Origin: CAYHPY01 sp964358485
Lineage (GTDB): Bacteria; Elusimicrobiota; Elusimicrobia; UBA1565; UBA9628
Direction of reading: 5' to 3'
DNA length: 21,750 nucleotides
Assembly: GCA_964358485.1 (NCBI GenBank)
Contig: CAYHPY010000062.1
Coordinates: forward strand, 1 to 21,750
The translations under genes were made by a program, and so were the position numbers. The notes beneath the pieces are model-generated. The model did no database searches and was not told the origin of the DNA. It saw nothing but the letters and a program-made list of their open reading frames with translations. Positions 7,974-13,872 of this stretch are shown piece by piece (positions within the stretch are counted from its first letter, which is position 1; every line of letters starts with the position of its first letter).

Positions 7974-7979
7974 ATTATA
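7974..7979 (-). promoter_or_regulatory. -10 box TATAAT for the DUF971-tnaA operon
   Basis: The minus strand reads TATTATAATGAAGGGC here, a perfect -10 hexamer 17 bases before the ATG at 7956. No convincing -35 box is seen 16-18 bases upstream. It shares the 70-base intergenic region with the divergent hydrolase promoter. Confidence 0.55.
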
Positions 7980-8009
7980 ATATTTCCAGCGCGAAGGGGG
8001 GCCCAGGAT

Positions 8010-8018
8010 TGGTAGGAT
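8010..8018 (+). promoter_or_regulatory. Extended -10 promoter TGGTAGGAT, 8 bases before a GTG start
   Basis: TGGTAGGATAGCGGACG runs straight into the GTG at 8027. The TGn plus TAGGAT matches an extended -10 element. With a normal start-site distance the mRNA would begin within about two bases of the start codon, and no ribosome binding site is present. Confidence 0.5.
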
Positions 8019-8026
8019 AGCGGACG

Positions 8027-8857
8027 GTGAAAAAAACGCCTCCCGCGGCCGGCGTCCGGGACCTCCAACTCGACGCCGGAGGCCGCCGCCTCCGAGTCCG
8101 GGACTGGGGCGGCGAAGGCCCGCCTCTGGTTCTCCTGCACGGCATGGGCGGCAACGCCCATTGGTGGGACCCCGTCGCCCCGGCGCTGGCCGCCCGCCAC
8201 CGGGTTTTGGCCCTGGACTTCCGGGGGCACGGCGACTCCTCCTGGTCGGAGCCCCCCGCCTATCAACTCGAGGACTACGCCGCGGACCTGGAGAGCGTCC
8301 GAGGCGCCCTCTCGCTCGGAAAAATCCGAGTGGCGGCCCATTCCCTGGGAGCTCGGGTCGCGCTGAGGCATGCCGCCCTGCATCCCCAGACCGTGGAGCG
8401 GCTGGCCGCCCTGGATTTTCTGGCGGAATTCTGGGGAACCAACAAAGAGCGCCATGAGCGCCGGAGGGCGCGGCGCCAGCCGAGTTTCGCCGATCCCGAG
8501 GCGATGGCTCGACGCTTTCATCTGGAGCCCGACAAGACCGCGCTTTCGCCCGACGCCTTGGCCGCCCTGGGCCGAACCGCCATCCGTCCCGCCGAAGGCG
8601 GCCGTTGGACCTGGAAATTCGATTGGCGGGCCTTCGACATCGATTACCCCCCGGTCTGGCCCATGCTGTCCGGGGTCAAGGCCCCGTGCCTGATCGTCCG
8701 CGGCGAGCACAGCACCGTGATGCCTCGCGGTGAATTCGAGCGTTCCGTGCGGGAATTGCCGGAGGCCCGCGGGGTGGAAATCGCGGGGGCTTACCACCAT
8801 GTCACTTTGGACGCGCCCCAAGCGACCGCGGACGCCCTGCTGAAGTTCTTTCCCTGA
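8027..8857 (+). CDS. Alpha/beta hydrolase
   Basis: 276 residues. The fold is recognisable from LVLLHGMGGNAHWWDPV (oxyanion HG at 38-39), LALDFRGHGDSS, the nucleophile elbow AAHSLG with S106 (first glycine replaced by alanine), and a C-terminal YHHVTLDAP with the likely catalytic histidine at 257 or 258. The acid is less clear: the usual aspartate position in LIVRGEHS is occupied by GEH, so E227 may serve. An arginine-rich stretch at 142-150 (RHERRRARR) belongs to the variable cap region. Substrate cannot be told; carboxylesterase, lipase-like or C-C hydrolase roles are all possible. No signal peptide. The GTG start is supported by homology-like spacing to the first strand and by the adjacent extended -10 box. 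It converges with the next gene with only one base between the stop codons. Confidence 0.8.
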   Translation: MKKTPPAAGVRDLQLDAGGRRLRVRDWGGEGPPLVLLHGMGGNAHWWDPVAPALAARHRVLALDFRGHGDSSWSEPPAYQLEDYAADLESVRGALSLGKIRVAAHSLGARVALRHAALHPQTVERLAALDFLAEFWGTNKERHERRRARRQPSFADPEAMARRFHLEPDKTALSPDALAALGRTAIRPAEGGRWTWKFDWRAFDIDYPPVWPMLSGVKAPCLIVRGEHSTVMPRGEFERSVRELPEARGVEIAGAYHHVTLDAPQATADALLKFFP

Positions 8858-8858
8858 G

Positions 8859-9341
8859 CTACTGGCCCAGATGACCGGCGGCCCCGGGCGGGGCCTTCCC
8901 GGAAAAACAGCCGCAGTCGCCGGCCTTCGGCCAATCCGTCCGCTCGACGTGCTGGCCGACGGGACACCTTTCCACGTATTTGTAGGGCTGGAAACTGTTA
9001 TTGGTGACGGTGATGTAAGCCCGGCAGGCGCCCGCGGCGGGTTTGGCCGCGGGGGGGGAGGCCTCGATGGGGGCCGGAGGGAGGGTCCGGGGAGCGCTCA
9101 GCCCCTCCAGGCCCCGTTCCTCGACGGGGGCCGGAAGGGCGGGAATGGAGACCGGGGGCGGGGAAACCGCGGGCGACGCGGCCGGGGACCGACTTAGGAA
9201 AAATCCCGCCCCCAGGGCGGCCGCCAACGCCGCCGCGGCCGCCAACGGCCCGAGGACTCCGGAGGATTTCCTGGGAGGCTCCGGCGCGGCGGGAAGAGGA
9301 GAATAGGGAACGTGCCGCTCGGGTTCTTTCTCGGGATTCAT
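8859..9341 (-). CDS. Hypothetical membrane-anchored protein with Pro/Ala linker and C-terminal cysteine domain
   Basis: About 160 residues from the ATG at 9341, 4 bases after the metallopeptidase stop; an upstream ATG at 9422 would lie inside that gene and is less likely. Layout: a short proline-rich cytoplasmic N-terminus (NPEKEPERHVPYSPLP), one membrane segment of Ala/Gly/Leu around residues 30-50, a long Pro/Ala/Ser linker, then a compact tail with cysteines in GACRAYI, VERCPVG and GDCGCFSGK. The tail would lie outside the cytoplasm, where the four cysteines could form disulfides. I do not recognise the family. It is the last gene of a three-gene minus-strand operon and ends one base from the convergent hydrolase, so no terminator fits between them. 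Confidence 0.6.
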   Translation of the reverse strand: MNPEKEPERHVPYSPLPAAPEPPRKSSGVLGPLAAAAALAAALGAGFFLSRSPAASPAVSPPPVSIPALPAPVEERGLEGLSAPRTLPPAPIEASPPAAKPAAGACRAYITVTNNSFQPYKYVERCPVGQHVERTDWPKAGDCGCFSGKAPPGAAGHLGQ

Positions 9342-9345
9342 GCTT

Positions 9346-9789
9346 TCACCGTCCCAACCCCGCCCCATTATCCCGAAGCCAGCGACGGTGCGCCTTGTAA
9401 TCGGGGCACCAGGATGAGACATGTCCCCAGAAACGCTTGGAATGGTTCATTTCCTTTAGATGGGCCAATTCGTGAATGACGACGTAGTCCACCACCTCGG
9501 GCGGGACCAAGGCCAGCCGCCAATTGAAATTCAGATTGCCCTGAACCGAACACGAGCCCCAGCGGGTGCGTTGGTTTTTAATAAAAACGCGATTGTAGGA
9601 AACCTGAAGCTTCCCCGCGAAGCGGGGAAGCTTCTCTTCCAAAATCATTTTAAGTTTCTGAGCATGTTCCGTCTGAGAACTTTTCTTTTTCTCTTTCGGG
9701 GGGTCCGGTTTAAAAACATCGGGAAACTCGTTTTTAAGATCCCGCAGGAAAGAATCAATCTCACCCAACAAACCGTTGGTCTCGCTCAT
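9346..9789 (-). CDS. YgjP-like (DUF45/M48-type) zinc metallopeptidase
   Basis: 147 residues. The core is strongly diagnostic: KNQRTRWGSCSVQGNLNFNWRL in two parts (RTRWGSCS at 74-81, NLNFNWRLALVP at 85-96), DYVVIHELAH with the zinc motif H106-E107-x-x-H110, and MNHSKRFW at 114-121 carrying a further conserved histidine. The family usually has about 230 residues; here the N-terminal part is shortened to a lysine-rich segment (PPKEKKKSSQ), so this is a compact member. Cellular role is not known for most relatives. It overlaps the upstream GIY-YIG gene by 4 bases (ATGA). A 13-bp perfect hairpin lies inside the coding region at 9606-9634. Base composition is lower in GC than in the neighbours, notably in 9640-9780. 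Confidence 0.85.
   Translation of the reverse strand: MSETNGLLGEIDSFLRDLKNEFPDVFKPDPPKEKKKSSQTEHAQKLKMILEEKLPRFAGKLQVSYNRVFIKNQRTRWGSCSVQGNLNFNWRLALVPPEVVDYVVIHELAHLKEMNHSKRFWGHVSSWCPDYKAHRRWLRDNGAGLGR
9606..9634. repeat. Perfect 13-bp inverted repeat with 3-base loop inside the metallopeptidase gene
   Basis: GAAGCTTCCCCGC, loop GAA, then GCGGGGAAGCTTC. Arms match at all 13 positions. On the coding (minus) strand it encodes KLPRFAGKL, a stretch that fits the family, so it is not an obvious insertion. It could form a very stable mRNA hairpin in the middle of the operon. Confidence 0.8.
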
Positions 9790-10100
9790 TTTTTCCTTTC
9801 CCGGCCGAGCAAGGCCTCCTTGCCCGGCCGGTTTAAGGTCTTAATCCTCGCCTCCCGCACCAAGGCCTCTGAGCGCGTGAACCCCTCCTCCCGGTGGACC
9901 AATTTGACCGGCCGCCGGGAGCGGGTATAGGCCGCCCCTTTTCCATCGTTGTGCTTTTGGACGCGCTCCTGGGCGTTCTTGGCGATCCCGGTGTACAAAG
10001 AACCGTCGTTGCAGCGCACCAAATACACCTCCCATTCCTTGGGGCCCGCGGCGGGGCCTTCGGCCATGGAGGTCATCATCCGTTTGTAACGAGGCCGCAT
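9786..10100 (-). CDS. GIY-YIG domain protein (UPF0213/YhbQ-like)
   Basis: 104 residues from the ATG at 10100. The GIY-YIG nuclease core is WEVYLVRCNDGSLYTGIA with the YTG half intact, then the conserved arginine in KNAQERVQKHN and a glutamate in SEALVREARIKTL. Length and pattern fit the small single-domain UPF0213 group, some of which have reported nuclease activity; the cellular role is not settled. Other in-frame ATGs at codons 8, 9 and 12 are possible starts, but a TGCTAGAAT box 9 bases before 10100 favours the first, as a nearly leaderless message. It heads an operon with the metallopeptidase (4-base overlap) and the membrane protein, and diverges from the glycosyltransferase. Confidence 0.82.
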   Translation of the reverse strand: MRPRYKRMMTSMAEGPAAGPKEWEVYLVRCNDGSLYTGIAKNAQERVQKHNDGKGAAYTRSRRPVKLVHREEGFTRSEALVREARIKTLNRPGKEALLGRERKK

Positions 10101-10109
10101 CGGGGACCG

Positions 10110-10118
10110 ATTCTAGCA
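10110..10118 (-). promoter_or_regulatory. Extended -10 promoter TGCTAGAAT for the GIY-YIG operon
   Basis: Read on the minus strand, TGCTAGAAT is followed by CGGTCCCCG and the ATG at 10100. This leaves 9 bases between box and start codon and no ribosome binding site. It faces a near-identical box for the divergent gene 30 bases away. Confidence 0.5.
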
Positions 10119-10139
10119 AAGAAGGCCGCGGCGAGGATT

Positions 10140-10148
10140 TGTTAGAAT
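10140..10148 (+). promoter_or_regulatory. Extended -10 promoter TGTTAGAAT for the glycosyltransferase
   Basis: TGTTAGAAT then 10 bases and the GTG at 10159. No -35 box and no ribosome binding site are seen. The mRNA would have a leader of only a few bases. Confidence 0.5.
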
Positions 10149-10158
10149 AGCCGCCCTC

Positions 10159-12543
10159 GTGAGATTCGCCAAAAACCACCCCGCCGCCGCGTTGGCCTTG
10201 CTGGCGTTCATCCTGAGAGCCGGGGTCGCCGTCGTCACCGAGTTCAAACCGATCTTTCCCGCGTATTACTACACCGACGCCGTTTACGCGGACCAGATGG
10301 CGGGGGAAATCCTGGACCACAGAGCCCGGGGAGAGCGCTTCATCCCGTCCGTCTCCCCCTCCAAGCGCGTTCACGCCGCGGCGCTGGCCGGCCTTTATCG
10401 GGTCTTCGGCCGCCGCCCCTTGGCGGCCAAGCTCGCCAACGCCGCCATTGGAGGGCTCATCGTCGGGTTGTTTTTCTGGGGCCTTGCTCCCGCGTTCGGA
10501 ACCGGGCCCGCCGCCGCCTCCGCCCTGGCCCTGGCGCTCTGGCCGACCCACGCATTCTTCACCTCTCAAAATTTCAAGGATGGGGCCACGATGCTGACCG
10601 CCTATCTGGCCGTCTGCGCGGGCCTGCGCTGTCTCAAGGCTCCGGAGGAGGCAACCCCCTGGAAACCCCTCGCCGCGTTGGCCGCGGGACTCATCCTCAC
10701 CGGCTTTCTGCGCTCTTACCTCCTGGCCACCGTCGCCGGAGTCACGGCCGCGGTCGGAGCCGTTGCGGCCGCGGGGGCCTGGAGAGGCGGCCGCCCCTGG
10801 AAGAATCCCGCGCTGGTCCTGGGGGCAAGCCTCTTGTCGGTGGCGGTCTATCTGCCCCTTTCCCGCGCGGTTTTCAACGGCCCCCTGGCTCCCAACCGCC
10901 TCTCCGGATCGGACCCCACGATCCGGGCCAACCTCCTCCCGTCGACCTTCGATGAAAAAAAAGGAGCCTACATTTCCCCCTTCAGCCCCCGCGGGATTTC
11001 CGAAACGCGCCGCATCCGGCAAATCTCCGACCAGGCCTTCGCGCAGATTTACACCGGGCGCAGGATCGCAACCCAGCTCTTCTACGGGGTGGAATTCGAC
11101 TCCTGGTGGGACGTGGCGCGCTTTCTTCCCAAGGCCATGTTCCATGTCCTCTTCATGCCTTTGCCTTTCTTCTATCCTTCCGAGGGAAAGCTCGGCCGAA
11201 TGCTGGCAAGCGGGGAAGACTTCATCCTCCTGCTGGCCGCTTTGGCGGCCTTCGTGGGGGCCGCGCGGAGGCCCCGGGACCCCGCGCGGGGGCTTTTGCT
11301 GGCCCTCTTCGGCGCCATGGCGGCGGGGTCGGCCTTGTTGGAATTCGATTTGGGAAGCGCGGCGCGCCACCGCATCCTGCATATGCCGTGGCTATTCCCG
11401 TTCGCGTTCTGTCTTTTTGAATCAATTCCGCCCCGCAAGGGGCGGAGAAAGATTTTTCAAGTTTTGGAATGCGGAGGGCCGGGCGGGACCGGCAATCAGG
11501 TGGCGGCCATCTGCGATGGGCTTGATAAAGAGAAATTCGAGGTCGGGCTGGTCTATGGGGTTAGAACGGGAGCGCCGGAGGAGTACCGGAAGACGGCAAC
11601 GGGTGCGGAAAAAGAATTTTACTTAACGGAACTTACGAGAGAAATAACGCCGATTGAGGACATCCGGGCGCTCTGGAAGCTATGGAGGATATTCGTGGCC
11701 GAGCGCCCGGATGTGATACATGCCCACTCCTCCAAGGGAGGATTTTTGGCCCGCATCGCCGGATTTCTGGCCCGGGTGCCGAAAATCTATTATTCGCCTC
11801 GAGGTTATGGGTTTCTACAGCAAGACAGGTCCGCCGCCTCCAGGCTCCTGTACAAAATCCTCGAGTCGGCGGCGTCGACAATCGGGGAGGTAATAGCCAT
11901 CAGCCCCAGCGAGGCCAAGCTAGCCGAGTCCCTGAGCTGGGGCGCGCCGGTGCGGCTGGCCCAGGACCCCTTCCTCGGGGAAATTCTCCCCCCCGCGCCC
12001 CCGTCCCCGGGCCAGGGGGTCTTGGTCGGAGCCTGCGGGCGCCTGACCTTCGCGCGGAATCCCGAGGCCTTCGTCCTCCTCTCCCAACGCGTGACCGATT
12101 CCCGCAACGGCGTCCGTTGCGTCTGGATCGGGGCGGGGGAGCTGGAGGCCGGCATCCGCGCGGATCTGACCAACATGAATCTGCTCAACCGCTTCGAGAT
12201 CACGGGGTGGCTGGAGCCCGCCCAGGCCCGGGAACGGCTCCGAGGGCTCTCGGTCTTCGTCCATTATTCCCGTTGGGAAGGCCTGCCCAACGCGGTCCTC
12301 GACGCCATGGCCCTGGGCCTGCCGGTGGTGGCCTCCGACATTCCCGGAAACCGGGACGCGGTGGTTCACGGCCAGACGGGATTTCTGGCCGCCGACGAGG
12401 TCGAACTCCTGGAATTCACCTTGAAACTCCTGGACGACGCGGAGCTTCGCCGCCGCTTCGGGGAGGCCGGCCGTGAACGGGTGCGGACGAATTTCAACAA
12501 GGAAGAAACCTTCCGCGCCCTGGAAAACCTTTACGAAGGCTAA
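10159..12543 (+). CDS. Fused glycosyltransferase: polytopic membrane GT-C-like half plus GT4 half
   Basis: 794 residues in one frame. Residues 1-425 are very hydrophobic with many membrane segments and an acidic first loop (YYYTDAVYADQMA), resembling lipid-linked-sugar-dependent GT-C/PMT-type transferases. Residues 430-794 are a GT4 transferase: KIFQVLECGGPGGTGNQVA at its start, RPDVIHAHSSKGGFLAR, GACGRLTFARNPEAF, and the donor-binding region SRWEGLPNAVLDAMALGLPVVASDIPGNRDAV, where the usual second glutamate of the E-x7-E pair is aspartate. The halves are normally separate genes, so one protein may both transfer a sugar outside and build a glycan inside the membrane, or the halves may simply be linked. 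Envelope glycan or O-antigen-like synthesis is likely, but the product is unknown. A hairpin (11428-11445) and a switch to lower-GC codons mark the junction. The GTG start follows a TGTTAGAAT box. Confidence 0.8.
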   Translation: MRFAKNHPAAALALLAFILRAGVAVVTEFKPIFPAYYYTDAVYADQMAGEILDHRARGERFIPSVSPSKRVHAAALAGLYRVFGRRPLAAKLANAAIGGLIVGLFFWGLAPAFGTGPAAASALALALWPTHAFFTSQNFKDGATMLTAYLAVCAGLRCLKAPEEATPWKPLAALAAGLILTGFLRSYLLATVAGVTAAVGAVAAAGAWRGGRPWKNPALVLGASLLSVAVYLPLSRAVFNGPLAPNRLSGSDPTIRANLLPSTFDEKKGAYISPFSPRGISETRRIRQISDQAFAQIYTGRRIATQLFYGVEFDSWWDVARFLPKAMFHVLFMPLPFFYPSEGKLGRMLASGEDFILLLAALAAFVGAARRPRDPARGLLLALFGAMAAGSALLEFDLGSAARHRILHMPWLFPFAFCLFESIPPRKGRRKIFQVLECGGPGGTGNQVAAICDGLDKEKFEVGLVYGVRTGAPEEYRKTATGAEKEFYLTELTREITPIEDIRALWKLWRIFVAERPDVIHAHSSKGGFLARIAGFLARVPKIYYSPRGYGFLQQDRSAASRLLYKILESAASTIGEVIAISPSEAKLAESLSWGAPVRLAQDPFLGEILPPAPPSPGQGVLVGACGRLTFARNPEAFVLLSQRVTDSRNGVRCVWIGAGELEAGIRADLTNMNLLNRFEITGWLEPAQARERLRGLSVFVHYSRWEGLPNAVLDAMALGLPVVASDIPGNRDAVVHGQTGFLAADEVELLEFTLKLLDDAELRRRFGEAGRERVRTNFNKEETFRALENLYEG
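11428..11445 (+). repeat. Hairpin with GCAA tetraloop at the junction of the two glycosyltransferase domains
   Basis: CCGCCCC, loop GCAA, GGGGCGG: a perfect 7-bp GC stem closed by a GNRA tetraloop. It codes for the linker PPRKGR, between the last membrane segment and the first GT4 strand. An ATTTTT run begins 7 bases later, so it resembles a decayed terminator. Confidence 0.7.
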
Positions 12544-12545
12544 GT

Positions 12546-12554
12546 TGGTATCAT
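12546..12554 (+). promoter_or_regulatory. Extended -10 promoter TGGTATCAT for amt
   Basis: TGGTATCAT begins 3 bases after the glycosyltransferase stop and is followed by 10 bases and the ATG at 12565. No ribosome binding site lies between. amt could therefore have its own nearly leaderless transcript. Confidence 0.45.
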
Positions 12555-12564
12555 TGAAAACGCC

Positions 12565-13872
12565 ATGAAAAAGAACAAGCCGGAATGGATCGTTTCCCTG
12601 GCGCTCGTCGGCGCCGCGGCCCTGCTCGGGGCCCAGACGCGCGCGGTTCCCACCGCCGTCCACGGAGGTCCCCTGGTGGCCGGCGACGTCGCTTGGATGA
12701 TCACCGCCACGGGCCTGGTTCTGCTCATGACCCCGGGCCTCTCCTTCTTTTATGGAGGGATGGTCCAGAAAAAAAACGTCATCTCCACCATGCTCCAGAG
12801 CTTCATCTCCATGGGCGTGGTCAGCATCCTCTGGGTGGTCGTGGGCTTCAGCCTGGCCTTCGGCGACTCCCAATGGGGCCTGATCGGCGATCCCCGGACC
12901 TATTTCATGTTCAACGGCGTCGGCGGGGCCACGCACCCGGACCTGGCCCCCACCATCCCCTTGGCCCTCTTCGCCCTTTTCCAGCTCAAATTCGCCATCA
13001 TCACGCCCGCCCTGATCACCGGCTCCTTCGCCGAGCGCGTGCGCTTCTCGAGCTACGTCCTTTTCGTCTGCCTCTTCACCGTCTTCATCTACTGCCCCAT
13101 CGCCCACATGACCTGGCATCCGCGGGGCTTCCTGCGCCAATGGGGCGTGCTGGATTTCGCGGGAGGAACCGTGGTCCACATGTCGGCGGGTTTCGCCGCG
13201 TTGGCCGGGGCGATGTTTTTGGGCCGCCGCAAGGTCCACCTCTCCAGCGAGCCGCATTCTCCGGCCAACGTGCCCTTCGTGCTTCTGGGCACCGGCATGC
13301 TTTGGTTCGGCTGGTTCGGCTTCAACGCCGGCTCGGCCTTGGCGGCCAACGAAACCGCGGTCCAAGCCTTCTTGACCACCAACACCGCCTCGGCCGCGGC
13401 CATGCTGGCCTGGGTGTTCTTCGACGCGGTGCAGGGACGGCGGCCCTCGGCCATGGGCGCCTCCATCGGCGCCGTCGTGGGCTTGGTGGCCATCACCCCG
13501 GGGGCCGGCTATGTGGACGTGGGGGCCTCCATCTTCATCGGCGCGGTCTCGGCCGTCTTGAGCAACCTGGCGGTGCACTGGAAGTCCAAGTCCACCTTGG
13601 ACGATACCCTGGACGTGTTCCCCTGCCACGGAGTGGGCGGCATGGCGGGGATGATCCTCACCGCGGTTTTCGCGGACAAAGTCGGCCTGGTCCACGGGGA
13701 AACCGCCCTGTTCACGCGCCACGTCCAGGCCCTGTTCATCGTCGGGCTCTATTCCTTCTGCGGCGCCTACGTCCTCTACCAACTCACCGACACGATCATC
13801 ACTTTCCGGGTTCGCGAGGACCAGGAGGAGCAGGGGTTGGATCTGAGCCAGCACGCGGAAAGCCTGAATTGA
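12565..13872 (+). CDS. amt: Ammonium transporter Amt
   Basis: 435 residues with about 11-12 membrane segments. Family marks are GLVLLMTPGLSFFYGGMVQKKN near the start, the pore twin histidines H205 (VVHMSAGFAALAG) and H355 (CHGVGGMAGMILT), D197 in VLDFAGG matching the structural aspartate of AmtB, and LWFGWFGFNAGSALAAN. It conducts ammonium across the inner membrane for nitrogen assimilation. The N-terminus may include a cleavable or uncleaved signal-like helix (residues 9-28). Amt genes are usually next to glnK/glnB, the PII regulator; no PII gene is here. Instead the stop codon overlaps a TTG start of a TonB-dependent receptor. The C-terminus (RVREDQEEQGLDLSQHAES) matches the cytoplasmic tail that meets PII in relatives. 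Confidence 0.95.
   Translation: MKKNKPEWIVSLALVGAAALLGAQTRAVPTAVHGGPLVAGDVAWMITATGLVLLMTPGLSFFYGGMVQKKNVISTMLQSFISMGVVSILWVVVGFSLAFGDSQWGLIGDPRTYFMFNGVGGATHPDLAPTIPLALFALFQLKFAIITPALITGSFAERVRFSSYVLFVCLFTVFIYCPIAHMTWHPRGFLRQWGVLDFAGGTVVHMSAGFAALAGAMFLGRRKVHLSSEPHSPANVPFVLLGTGMLWFGWFGFNAGSALAANETAVQAFLTTNTASAAAMLAWVFFDAVQGRRPSAMGASIGAVVGLVAITPGAGYVDVGASIFIGAVSAVLSNLAVHWKSKSTLDDTLDVFPCHGVGGMAGMILTAVFADKVGLVHGETALFTRHVQALFIVGLYSFCGAYVLYQLTDTIITFRVREDQEEQGLDLSQHAESLN

Noticed and set aside
9841..11382. 513-codon open frame on the minus strand, opposite the glycosyltransferase
   Set aside because: It is a by-product of GC-rich third positions on the real strand. The translation is rich in Gly, Arg and Gln with no domain, and it overlaps the GIY-YIG and glycosyltransferase genes.
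11920..13854. 644-codon open frame on the minus strand, opposite the glycosyltransferase and amt
   Set aside because: Low-complexity Gly/Glu/Asp/His translation, and the opposite strand codes a clear ammonium transporter.
12585..13868. N-terminal extension of the TonB receptor frame, giving 1112 residues
   Set aside because: It overlaps amt out of frame and is Arg/Gly/His-rich without pattern. The TTG at 13869 gives a proper signal peptide.
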